Source: Paraktedonobacter sp034437695 (GTDB lineage Bacteria; Chloroflexota; Ktedonobacteria; Ktedonobacterales; Ktedonobacteraceae). From it: a stretch of DNA of 20,968 nucleotides. The notes below the pieces were generated by a model. The model did no database searches. It was not told the DNA's origin and worked only from the letters and a program-made list of their open reading frames with translations. The stretch's first letter is position 1; each line of letters begins with the position of its first letter. Shown here one piece after another: positions 13,806 through 20,968 of this stretch. Where the stretch lies: contig DAOTTJ010000176.1 in NCBI GenBank assembly GCA_034437695.1, positions 1 through 20,968 on the forward strand, written 5' to 3'. The position numbers and the translations under genes are program-made.

Positions 13806-14954
13806 CTACGCGCAGAAACCTGAGGGCAGATACTTGGCATCCGTGGGCAGACCTTTACAGATCTGAGCAGCGGTCATCAGACTATCGGTGACTACCTGCT
13901 GGAAGTTGGATTTGTCAATCGCAACAGGGGTCTCCAGCACCGAGGGGATCTCAGCACCAGTGCTCGTCTTGGTGGTCGCACCATTGGTGATAGAAGCCGG
14001 CGAGGTGCCAGCGACAATCGCAGCCACCAGCTTGGCGGTACCAGTCGCCTCAAGCGCGAAGTTCTTCTCAACGGTCATGCTCTGATCGCCAGTCAGGATA
14101 TTCTGGATACCAGCCACGGTCGCGTCCTGACCGGTGACCAGGACTTTACCGTTCAATTTGACCTGTTTAAGGGCCGCAATCACGGTTCCAGCCATACCGT
14201 CGTTGGCAACATAAGCGATCTGAATATCGTTGTGGTTCGTGGTCAGAGCACCCTGCATCTCGCTTTCAGCGGTGGGGTTGTCCCAACCAGGGGTGTACTG
14301 ATCGTAGACTTTCTTCAGCGTGCCTGCGGTGACGAGAGGGGTCAAGACACCATTTGCACCCTGGTAGAACAGCAAGGCATTGTTATCGGTCTGCGCACCG
14401 TTGATCATAACCAGGTTGTTGTGGCCAGAGGTCACATAGGTCTGGTAGTGATCGGCGATGTACTGCCCCTGGAGCTGACCAACCTTGACGTTGTCAAACG
14501 AGACATAGTACGCCAGGTCACTGCTCTGGATCAAGCGGTCATACGCGATAACCGGGACGCCTTTGGCTTTGGCGTCAGAGACAATCGTCGCGGCTTTGGC
14601 GCTATCGACGGCAGCAACCACCAGGATGCAGTCGCCATTGGCCAGATCAGCCTCGGCCTGGCTCTGCTGCGTGTCCGCATCACCCTGCGCGTTGTTGTAG
14701 TCAACGGTGGCCCCACCGGCCAACTGAGGAATCAATTTCTGGAGTTCAGGACGGTCGTTCCCATCCCAACGGGCGGAAGTAGCAGTCTCTGGCAACAATA
14801 CGCCAACTTTTTTACAGCCCTGCCCCGGCGCAGAGGCCGACGGCGTCGAACCACCACCGTTGTTGGCGCTTCCACAGGCGACCATCAACGCGGTAAGAAA
14901 AAGAAAACAAGCCGTTGCCGTAAGGTTACGGCCCGCACGACCAAATAGTTTCAT
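13806..14954 (-). CDS. Sugar-binding lipoprotein, XylF-like
   Basis: This is the substrate-binding component of the importer, anchored outside the membrane. The signal peptide (about 1-26) ends in a lipobox-like MVAC with Cys27, followed by a Ser/Gly/Pro linker. The type I periplasmic-binding fold begins at KKVGVLLPE. XylF-type signatures are visible: TSARWDGNDRP, GVPVIAYDRLI, YYVSFDNVKVGQLQG and VTGQDATVAGIQNI. At 382 residues the length is normal. AAAGGACA lies about 9 nt before the ATG. It is the first gene of the operon, as usual for the most abundant component. Resemblance to xylose-binding proteins is strong, but the ligand could be another pentose or hexose. Confidence 0.9.
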   Translation of the reverse strand: MKLFGRAGRNLTATACFLFLTALMVACGSANNGGGSTPSASAPGQGCKKVGVLLPETATSARWDGNDRPELQKLIPQLAGGATVDYNNAQGDADTQQSQAEADLANGDCILVVAAVDSAKAATIVSDAKAKGVPVIAYDRLIQSSDLAYYVSFDNVKVGQLQGQYIADHYQTYVTSGHNNLVMINGAQTDNNALLFYQGANGVLTPLVTAGTLKKVYDQYTPGWDNPTAESEMQGALTTNHNDIQIAYVANDGMAGTVIAALKQVKLNGKVLVTGQDATVAGIQNILTGDQSMTVEKNFALEATGTAKLVAAIVAGTSPASITNGATTKTSTGAEIPSVLETPVAIDKSNFQQVVTDSLMTAAQICKGLPTDAKYLPSGFCA

Positions 14955-15063
14955 GAGCGATGTGTCCTTTCACATTCTGCCTTCATATGTTTCCTGCCTG
15001 GAACTAATCTCACAGAGAAGGCAAATAGTCACATTGAAAAACTTGATAAAAAACTGTGCAATG

Positions 15064-15092
15064 TCTATATGACACCTCTTTGCATCATACAA
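15064..15092 (-). promoter_or_regulatory. Possible promoter of the sugar ABC operon
   Basis: On the minus strand TTGTAT (15087-15092) and TATAGA (15064-15069) are 17 bp apart, about 110 bp before the binding-protein ATG. The match is weak at -35. The 264-bp gap 14955-15218 otherwise shows no clear operator and no convincing terminator for the PTS genes. Confidence 0.25.
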
Positions 15093-15218
15093 CATAATCC
15101 TGGCAAGGCGTCTCCAGGCGTCGTTCCGCTGGTGATCTCCTGCCTCCTTGCTTTGAATAAACGAAACACTGCCTCCCTTCCCTGGCACATAGAGCAGCGA
15201 GCGTGCATCTGCTAGCAA

Positions 15219-16589
15219 TCAGACGCGCACACTCCTACTCGCAGTTGTACGCGCACGTACTTCCTGCGCCGCCAGCCGTGTCTCCTCCTGCCGGGCCGCA
15301 TCCTCCTCGCGAGCGATAAGCACACGTTCCCAGGCTTTGAAAAAGGGATAATAAAGCGCCGCCGAGATCAACAGGTTCAATGCCTGGAGCAAACTTCCAC
15401 GGAAATCTCCTCCTGTAGCAATAAATCCGCTAATCCCCACAGGCACGGTAAATGGCTGCATCACAACTGGCACATGCACTAGACCCAGGGCAAATGCCAG
15501 GTAGTTCACGGTCACTATCACAGCAGGCACCAGGATAAACGGGATCATCATCAACGGGTTGAGGGCCATTGGTACCCCAAAGGTCACTGGCTCGTTGATA
15601 TTAAAGATCGCTGGCCACAATGCTACTTTACCAACAGTCCGCAACTGCGACGAACGCGAACGCAACATATAGATCACCAACGGCCAGGTTGCCCCGGAAC
15701 CGCCCAGGTGCGAGAAGATGTGAAAGAATGGCTCCGTGACAATACCGTGCGCCCCCTGCGAAGCGTTGGCCGCAATCGTACTCAACCAGAAGGGGAGCGC
15801 TATCGCTGTCACGACATTCATACCATGAATACCAACCGACCAGAGCAACATCATGAGCATGATCTCTAGCAATGCCGCCGGATAACTATCCTGCACGACG
15901 ACCAGCGGTTCAAAAACTTTCATCAACAGGATCGGCACTGTATAGTGCATTACCGCGTGCGTGCTCGGATCACTAAAGGTATAGCTGCTGACAAACCACT
16001 CCAGAAGCCATGTCAGAAAGATCGCACACAAGGCCGGGATCAAGGCCTCAAATGCTCGCTTGACGTTTGATGGCACTGTCTTAGGTAAACGAATGGAAAA
16101 ACGCGAACCCCTGAAACGCATGATCTCGGTCGAGAAAATACCCGCCAGGATAGCTACCAGCAAACCCTCTCCACCCAGGTAGGGCAGCAGGTCCGCCAGC
16201 GTCAATTGGTCAAAACCAATCACCGGCACAGTCGCTAACAGAAAGATCACCATTGCCAGGATACCCGGCTGCACCGGCTCCGTACGCCGATACTGCGCCA
16301 GACTATACGCGACACCAAATGATAGGAACAGGGCCATTAAACCAAATGAGAGTTCGTATGGCACCAGGATAGCTTCTTTATCGTTAGCTAACAAGGCAGC
16401 TAACGCCGGGATGGGCGCGTTGGCCACAACCAGAAACAGACTCCCAGCCAACACCAGAGGAAGGGTAAAAATGATGAACGCGTCGCGCACAGCCTGCAAA
16501 TACACGTTACTGGCCAGCGCCCCTAAGGGGGGAACCATGTACCGTTCAAACCAGGCCGCACTGCGCTCAATCAACCCACTCTGGTTCAT
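15219..16589 (-). CDS. PTS system EIIC, cellobiose/lactose family
   Basis: This is the membrane channel of a phosphotransferase system of the Lac/Cel family, which imports and phosphorylates beta-glucoside-type disaccharides. It has 456 residues and about ten hydrophobic segments. Family motifs are SVGIHGMN with His255 (255-258), FSHLGGSGATWPL (292-303) and FNINEPVTFGVP with Glu333 (329-340). The His and Glu correspond in spacing to the substrate-contacting residues of ChbC-type proteins. The C-terminus is a charged cytoplasmic tail. Its ATG overlaps the EIIB stop in an ATGA, so translation is probably coupled. No EIIA or phospho-beta-glucosidase gene is in the window. Confidence 0.9.
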   Translation of the reverse strand: MNQSGLIERSAAWFERYMVPPLGALASNVYLQAVRDAFIIFTLPLVLAGSLFLVVANAPIPALAALLANDKEAILVPYELSFGLMALFLSFGVAYSLAQYRRTEPVQPGILAMVIFLLATVPVIGFDQLTLADLLPYLGGEGLLVAILAGIFSTEIMRFRGSRFSIRLPKTVPSNVKRAFEALIPALCAIFLTWLLEWFVSSYTFSDPSTHAVMHYTVPILLMKVFEPLVVVQDSYPAALLEIMLMMLLWSVGIHGMNVVTAIALPFWLSTIAANASQGAHGIVTEPFFHIFSHLGGSGATWPLVIYMLRSRSSQLRTVGKVALWPAIFNINEPVTFGVPMALNPLMMIPFILVPAVIVTVNYLAFALGLVHVPVVMQPFTVPVGISGFIATGGDFRGSLLQALNLLISAALYYPFFKAWERVLIAREEDAARQEETRLAAQEVRARTTASRSVRV

Positions 16590-16918
16590 GCGTCTCCTTC
16601 GTCTTCCTGCTCGACAGCTACTAACAGGATAATCTGCTGTAATACCGCCGAACCATTCATCGTCGCATAGTGAAACGGCTCAATCATTGCAACTGGCTTG
16701 CCTACGGAAGCAGCCAGCTTCTCAATACTCTTCCGCAAATGCCGAATCTGGGGCGCAATCAAAACAACATCGCATTCGTCGACTTTGACCGCGTATTCCC
16801 CAGCACTCAATGCCTCTACTTGTAATTCGTAGCTCGCAGCTTCTGCTGCTGTAAGCAAACTATCTACCAATAAACTGGTAGACATTCCCCAACTGCAAAC
16901 AATTAATACCCGTACCAT
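16586..16918 (-). CDS. PTS system EIIB, cellobiose/lactose type
   Basis: This is the cytoplasmic phospho-carrier that passes phosphate from EIIA to the sugar bound by EIIC. It has 110 residues from MVRVLIVCSWG. The phosphocysteine loop VCSWGMSTSLLV places Cys8 in the usual N-terminal position, and PQIRHLRKSIEKLA is the typical later helix. The frame is open up to 17059, but the extra 47 residues are not EIIB-like and would span the sigma-54 promoter, so the ATG at 16916-16918 is preferred. Its ribosome site is not ideal (GGGGGGAG about 14 nt upstream, or GCGGAA nearer). It overlaps EIIC by 4 nt and lies 170 bp after the LevR-like gene, from which it is separated by its own promoter. Confidence 0.85.
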   Translation of the reverse strand: MVRVLIVCSWGMSTSLLVDSLLTAAEAASYELQVEALSAGEYAVKVDECDVVLIAPQIRHLRKSIEKLAASVGKPVAMIEPFHYATMNGSAVLQQIILLVAVEQEDEGDA

Positions 16919-17017
16919 ATGTAATTCCGCTACTCCCCCCACAAGTTTCACGCCGTTCAAAGATCTGTGTTCTTTTCTCTCCGTGCTGCAAAACTCGTTG
17001 GGTACACTATTCTTCAT

Positions 17018-17033
17018 AGCAAGAACCATGCCA
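17018..17033 (-). promoter_or_regulatory. Sigma-54 (-24/-12) promoter of the PTS EIIB-EIIC genes
   Basis: On the minus strand the 16 nt read TGGCATGGTTCTTGCT, against the consensus TGGCACG-N4-TTGCW. The GG and GC doublets have the required 12-bp offset and only one conserved position differs. Transcription would start near 17006, 88 nt before the EIIB ATG. The adjacent upstream gene encodes a LevR-type activator with a GAYTGA loop, the class that activates exactly such promoters. Confidence 0.8.
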
Positions 17034-17042
17034 ATATCTGTG

Positions 17043-17060
17043 TAGCACACATAGCACACA
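17043..17060. repeat. Tandem 9-bp direct repeat upstream of the -24 element
   Basis: TAGCACACA occurs twice in a row (17043-17051, 17052-17060). The first copy also forms a small dyad TGTG-TAG-CACA with 17039-17042. It begins 9 bp upstream of the -24 box and 29 bp after the regulator's stop. It may be a binding site for the LevR-like protein or another factor. Confidence 0.5.
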
Positions 17061-17088
17061 TCAAGTTACTGCCCGGCGTCCGTGCAGC

Positions 17089-20000
17089 CTAAAAGGTCTC
17101 CTGTTCGCCACCAACGGCAAAAATATCAACCTGACGAAGAATTCCTACGATGTTGTACGCCTCTTCATCAGGCAATGTTCTGGTAATCTGCGTGCTCAAA
17201 ATGTGGAGAGCACGTCGACAAATACGTAATTCACGGGCAAAAAGTTGCTCAACTTGCTGCTTGACTTTTTCGTTGACCAGCATGCCCTTAGGACGTATAT
17301 CGCGCTCCAGAATGCTGGCTAGGTGCAGCACTAGTCCCGCTAGCACCTCAATGGCAAAGGTCTCACCAACTTCGACTTCGATCAATTCTATCATCTTCTC
17401 GATTAAGGGCATGATCCGTGTCGGATTGAGAAACAGCATCCGTTGACTCAAGGTGAAGGATATCTCACGCATCAGGTCTGCCCGCCGTGTAATAGGCAGC
17501 TCCCGGACCCCACGCGCCGGCTGCTGGTCGAGCGCGGTAGGCTGCAAAAGCGCAGGATCGATCAGTGTGCTCCCCAACAGGGTACGCAGCCGCGCCAGAC
17601 CGTCACCAAAGAGGAAGTCGGTCAACGCAATATACGGGTAGTTCTCCAGGTGCGGGTTGATGGTTCCAACAACCGCGACGACCTGCCGATTGCCAACCAA
17701 GCGCTGGATATCAGCCTCGGTCTTGCTCGAAAGGCTGATATCCATGCAGATAATCTCAACCCCCTGCTCGTTCAGGCCCGCAAGGTGCTCAACTAGCAAT
17801 TCAGCGATCTTGGTCGCACTGCCAAAACCCGTCAGACACACAGAGAGAATGACACGCGGAACCGCTTCACCGCCAAAGCTCGGCTCGTAATGTGTGCCAC
17901 TCTCTCTGAGACCCCGAACCGGCGGCATCACTGTGGCATCACCCAGGGCCTCCGCCTCGCTTATATGCTTTGAAAGACTGGCCGCAAGCTGCTCAAGCGT
18001 CAACTGGCGCGAACGCTGAGCACGCTGAACCGCTTCGATCAACATCGGCGTGGAAACCGCAGCAATCGTGTATACCTGGACCGCAACCTGGCGCGTGACC
18101 ATCTCCCCCAGCGAGAGCAATGAGGGGAAATCGACAAGTAATAGCACACCACCACCCTGATCGGCAACACGCACCCAATGCACAACTTGTGCCAGCAGTT
18201 CTTCTGGCGACTGCTCAAGCGTCAATTCCACCCAACGCACAAAATTTCCACCAACCAGTGTGTTGGCCAACTCCGCCAAACCAGCCGCAACCCCTCGTCC
18301 GTAGGTCGCAACGACAATCCCAACCGCCGATTGCTCGTTGCTCAACAGAGTCTCAGCATTAGCAATCAAGACGGTCAAAACGTCGGTCTCGCTCTCGGGC
18401 AAGGTCACACCAAGCACAGAACGAAATTGCAGCAAGGCCTCGCGAGCTACCTCATATTCAATAGGATAGGCCCGCCGTACGGACTGAATAGCCAGTTGCG
18501 GCGTAGGGCGGCGCTGCTCCAGGTGCTCGATCGTGCTGGTCAGGTGCATGGCCAGGACTAGACTAAACTTATCAGGCAGGGGACGCTCCAGACGCTCTTC
18601 TATATAATGCGTGATGCGCACGCAAATCTGCGCGATATGCTCGTCAACCAGAATCATCGAGGGGGCATCCGGTCTGGCCTCGCCCACTTCACTGGCAAAG
18701 CGCTGAAAATACTGCTGGATGTCCAGGTGAAGCAGACGGTTAATCTCGTTCTCGGGCAAACCACTGCGCCGCAAATGACCCAGATCTTTCCCTATCAATT
18801 CATAGAGATCCTGCACGGATTCCGCCGCGTCTTCCAGACTCAGACCCGTCGGCGTAAAAACGTGAGTGGCACCCAGCAAGGGCAATACCACCTCCAGGTT
18901 GCGCTGCAACTCGGCCGTCTGCAATAAACCTCGCCGCACATGGTCAGGCAAAACTCCCAGATGCACCTGCAACTCCGGCAGATTATTCGTGCGATACTCC
19001 AGATAGGCCCGCGCACACGTCAACTGCACGTCGGTCCGCAACTGACCAATATTCCCCGGACACTCATAAAACAGAAGCGCACGCAAAACCTGCGGATCGA
19101 CGTGAATATTTGTCCCGATACTGCTGCACTCGGTCGTAAAAAACGCACGGACAAGAGCATAGCGCTCAAGCGGCGTGCGTTCGTGCAAACCAGGCAACGT
19201 AATCGTCATCGGAATACGCCGCCGAAAGGTTGGCAAGAGCGCAACTGCCGGATCTTCGGTCGTCGCAGCCAACAAGAGCAACGACGACGTACGCTCGCGT
19301 ACATCACCCATCCGCCGGAAACGCTCGCTATCCATTAAATAAAAGAGCATCTCCTGACCTTCAGGCGGCAAACGATGAACCTCGTCGAGAAATAAAATCC
19401 CACGCCGCGCCTGCTCAACCAGACCCTCACGGTCACGATCAGCACCCGTGTACGCCCCACGCACTACACCAAATAAATGAGCCATGAGCAACTGAGGATT
19501 GCCCGCATAATCGGCACAGTTGAAACTAACAAAGGGCGCATCGGACGCCAGCGCCTTCATCTCTATCGCAAAAGCATGCATCAGACGCGCAACCGTGGTC
19601 TTCCCAACCCCGCTTGGTCCACAGAGAAGCGTGTGCAAACCACGCGGCGGATAGAGCATAGCCGCTTTGGCCTGCTGAATAACCATGCGCAAACCCTGAT
19701 CGCCACCTATCAATGTATCAAAACTGGTCACCACCGCCCCCACCTGAATAGAGGCCTCGATCTCAGGTGGCTTCCCCGGCTTGCGCATCACACTCGATGA
19801 CATATCTCGCGGCTTCGATACAGAGGAAACCATCTCGCGAGCCGCAACATCGCTGCGCATATACTCATGATTGATACTCTCAACTCGCGAAACAGAGGCC
19901 ACTTCAGGCACAGCCTCCGTCGATGTCTTGAGCATGAAAAGCACCGGTCGACCTGGAATGCGCTCGATCTTCCCCTCTTGCACCAGCTGATTGAGGTCTC

Positions 20001-20145
20001 GACTGGCGTTGGTCCGATCAATCTTTGCGAGCTCTGCTACCTCTTCTGCACTGAAACCCAGACGTTGACGCCAGGTACTCTGCTGTGATGACTGCTGCGC
20101 ACATAAATAGCATAATGCATCAAAAACCCGATCCTTACGGAGCAC
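17089..20145 (-). CDS. LevR-family sigma-54-dependent activator with PRD and PTS-like domains
   Basis: This is an enhancer-binding protein controlled by PTS phosphorylation. Counting from an upstream GTG at 20181 (1030 residues): a winged HTH (about 18-85) and a linker lead to an AAA+ domain. The AAA+ motifs are Walker A GPSGVGKTT (188-196), GAYTGA (242-247), Walker B FLDEVH (264-269) and arginine fingers FRRR (319-322). Next come PRD1 (about 505-605, His525, His546), an EIIA-Man-like domain (619-745), an EIIB-like domain (775-860, Cys782 in SVCLTGFGSA) and PRD2 (900-1015, His953). In the EIIA-like domain the phospho-His position is Tyr627. I prefer the GTG at 20143-20145, which has GGAAGGAG 7 nt upstream; that removes 12 residues. 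It lies directly upstream of EIIB-EIIC and a matching sigma-54 promoter. Confidence 0.9.
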   Translation of the reverse strand: MLRKDRVFDALCYLCAQQSSQQSTWRQRLGFSAEEVAELAKIDRTNASRDLNQLVQEGKIERIPGRPVLFMLKTSTEAVPEVASVSRVESINHEYMRSDVAAREMVSSVSKPRDMSSSVMRKPGKPPEIEASIQVGAVVTSFDTLIGGDQGLRMVIQQAKAAMLYPPRGLHTLLCGPSGVGKTTVARLMHAFAIEMKALASDAPFVSFNCADYAGNPQLLMAHLFGVVRGAYTGADRDREGLVEQARRGILFLDEVHRLPPEGQEMLFYLMDSERFRRMGDVRERTSSLLLLAATTEDPAVALLPTFRRRIPMTITLPGLHERTPLERYALVRAFFTTECSSIGTNIHVDPQVLRALLFYECPGNIGQLRTDVQLTCARAYLEYRTNNLPELQVHLGVLPDHVRRGLLQTAELQRNLEVVLPLLGATHVFTPTGLSLEDAAESVQDLYELIGKDLGHLRRSGLPENEINRLLHLDIQQYFQRFASEVGEARPDAPSMILVDEHIAQICVRITHYIEERLERPLPDKFSLVLAMHLTSTIEHLEQRRPTPQLAIQSVRRAYPIEYEVAREALLQFRSVLGVTLPESETDVLTVLIANAETLLSNEQSAVGIVVATYGRGVAAGLAELANTLVGGNFVRWVELTLEQSPEELLAQVVHWVRVADQGGGVLLLVDFPSLLSLGEMVTRQVAVQVYTIAAVSTPMLIEAVQRAQRSRQLTLEQLAASLSKHISEAEALGDATVMPPVRGLRESGTHYEPSFGGEAVPRVILSVCLTGFGSATKIAELLVEHLAGLNEQGVEIICMDISLSSKTEADIQRLVGNRQVVAVVGTINPHLENYPYIALTDFLFGDGLARLRTLLGSTLIDPALLQPTALDQQPARGVRELPITRRADLMREISFTLSQRMLFLNPTRIMPLIEKMIELIEVEVGETFAIEVLAGLVLHLASILERDIRPKGMLVNEKVKQQVEQLFARELRICRRALHILSTQITRTLPDEEAYNIVGILRQVDIFAVGGEQETF

Positions 20146-20152
20146 TACACGA

Positions 20153-20160
20153 CTCCTTCC
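20153..20160 (-). promoter_or_regulatory. Ribosome binding site that decides the LevR-like start
   Basis: GGAAGGAG on the minus strand, 7 nt before the GTG at 20143-20145. The alternative GTG at 20181 has no ribosome site and would lie about 3 nt from the predicted transcription start. Confidence 0.65.
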
Positions 20161-20190
20161 AAGTAAACCCAACGCGGTCACTTGAGGAAA

Positions 20191-20219
20191 AGTGTAACAT
20201 AGTTACGATAGAGGAACAA
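20191..20219 (-). promoter_or_regulatory. Candidate promoter of the LevR-like gene
   Basis: On the minus strand TTGTTC (20214-20219) and TACACT (20191-20196) are 17 bp apart. TGT directly before the -10 gives an extended -10 (TGnTACACT). Transcription would start near 20184. Confidence 0.45.
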
Positions 20220-20401
20220 GGGGAGTTGAAAATATCACCCAACAAACACACTTCTCAGCCCTCATACACAGAAAGCTCACCAACACACATCTACAAAAAC
20301 TACGCATCACTCACCTCTGAAAGATATGAAATGAAGCAGGAGTGCAGAGGGCGGCAGCCCTTTGCTGTGGTTTATGGTCTCCCCAATAAACTTTTTCTTT
20401 T

Positions 20402-20438
20402 GTTTTGCATGTTTTGCCTGAGACAAAACATGCAAAAC
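20402..20438. terminator. 15-bp perfect hairpin, possible terminator of the MFS gene
   Basis: GTTTTGCATGTTTTG (20402-20416) pairs with CAAAACATGCAAAAC (20424-20438) around the 7-nt loop CCTGAGA. It lies 33 bp beyond the stop of the minus-strand MFS gene. The T-rich run (20391-20406) is on the plus strand before the stem, so on the minus strand it gives A, not U. Termination is therefore likely by position but atypical. Confidence 0.5.
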
Positions 20439-20471
20439 GGGATGGCTCACAAGAAAAGCGTAAGCAACCCC

Positions 20472-20968
20472 CTACACCTGCTGAACCGCCGCAGGCAAAC
20501 CCTCTTCCTGACCCACCAGGTCGCTCCCAGCATCTACTATCTCCGGGATTTGACCACTGCTACTGACTGACCGCACCAGCGAAGCAATGGCCGCGAGCAA
20601 ACAGACCCCGGCAGCCATGTAGAATGCCAGGCGCATCCCACTCATAAACGGCGCTGAGATCAGGTTGGGAAAGAATGTATGCCCGAGCACACTCGCACGC
20701 GCGAGCGGCGATAGACTTTGCAGCGCAGCCGGCGGGAGCAAGGTTTGCATCGGGTTGTAGCCCAGAAACGCGGCAAAGAGTGCCGCGATCGGCGGCAATT
20801 TCGCCACTCCGTTAGCCACAGCCAGGGGCAACCCCACCTTCGTCAGTCCACTGGAGAGTGCGCCCGGCAGCGAGGCCGCAAGACCCGCCGTGACGATGCT
20901 AAAAAACATCGTCATACTTATAACCGAGGCCGCATTCATAAAGGTAGCACGCATCCCCGAGGCCACAC
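20472..20968 (-). CDS. MFS transporter, DHA2 (EmrB/QacA-like), C-terminal part
   Basis: The gene is cut by the right edge; about 165 C-terminal residues are present and the start is outside. The visible part begins with VASGMRATFMNAASVISMTMFFSI-like sequence, the form typical of the twelfth-helix region of 14-segment DHA2 drug/proton antiporters. An extracellular-type stretch with LPPIAALFAAFLGYNP follows, then a last membrane helix (RLAFYMAAGVCLLAAIASLV) and a soluble tail of about 35 residues. Such proteins export drugs or metabolites; the substrate is unknown. The stop is TAG at 20472-20474, followed by a 15-bp hairpin. Confidence 0.8.
   Translation of the reverse strand, partial: VASGMRATFMNAASVISMTMFFSIVTAGLAASLPGALSSGLTKVGLPLAVANGVAKLPPIAALFAAFLGYNPMQTLLPPAALQSLSPLARASVLGHTFFPNLISAPFMSGMRLAFYMAAGVCLLAAIASLVRSVSSSGQIPEIVDAGSDLVGQEEGLPAAVQQV

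Noticed and set aside
14232..14948. Plus-strand open frame of 238 residues
   Set aside because: Antisense shadow of the XylF-like lipoprotein gene.
14970..15218. Minus-strand frame of 82 residues between the PTS and ABC genes
   Set aside because: It covers the likely promoter region of the ABC operon and has no domain or conserved-looking pattern.
16919..17059. N-terminal extension of EIIB
   Set aside because: It would place the sigma-54 promoter inside the gene and adds 47 residues not found before the phosphocysteine loop in EIIB proteins.
20085..20570. Plus-strand frame of 161 residues over the regulator's 5' end and the MFS 3' end
   Set aside because: It overlaps two supported genes in antisense and contains the 15-bp hairpin; composition is not protein-like.
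1..20968. CRISPR array, tRNA, rRNA, insertion sequence or phage integration signs
   Set aside because: No regularly spaced repeats, no cloverleaf or rRNA-like sequence, no transposase or integrase and no terminal repeats with target duplications were seen.

Overview
The window looks like ordinary chromosome from a soil or compost bacterium of the Chloroflexota, most likely the class Ktedonobacteria. This is inferred from moderate GC, a lipoprotein-type sugar binding protein, a secreted GH5 cellulase, a large zinc-ribbon dynamin-like GTPase and a PTS with a LevR-type activator; no marker gene settles it. There are 12 protein-coding genes, one of them cut by the right edge. I see no rRNA, tRNA, CRISPR array or insertion sequence.

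Layout. 1-356 is non-coding and rich in dyads, including a 52-bp perfect palindrome. 357-653 (-) is a small unknown protein, divergent from an extended SDR (933-1997, +). The SDR overlaps tail-to-tail with a GT87/DUF2029-type membrane glycosyltransferase (1970-3400, -). A 1-Cys AhpE-like peroxiredoxin follows (3606-4082, +) behind a strong TTGACA/TAGAAT promoter, then a convergent GH5 glycoside hydrolase with a CBM2-like tail (4207-5697, -). Next are a UvrD-like SF1 helicase whose first ~95 residues look like a RelE/ParE toxin fold (6011-8116, +) and, convergent with it, a 911-residue zinc-ribbon dynamin-like GTPase (8391-11126, -).

From 11379 to 14954 (-) lies a xylose/ribose-type sugar ABC importer in the order binding lipoprotein, single-domain ATPase, permease. 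The first gap holds a large foldable RNA element and the end has an intrinsic terminator. From 15219 to 20145 (-) are PTS EIIC and EIIB of the cellobiose/lactose type and a LevR-like regulator. The regulator carries a sigma-54-contacting GAYTGA loop, and a near-consensus -24/-12 promoter lies exactly between it and EIIB, so the two can be read as a regulator and its target. The right edge holds the C-terminus of a DHA2-type MFS transporter.

The genes fit a plant-polysaccharide user: a secreted cellulase, a pentose/hexose ABC importer and a beta-glucoside-type PTS. The least ordinary items are the toxin-fold/helicase fusion, the dynamin-like GTPase beside it, the sigma-54 promoter matched to its activator, a CBM2-like domain without its binding tryptophans, and a LevR EIIA-like domain whose phospho-histidine is a tyrosine.
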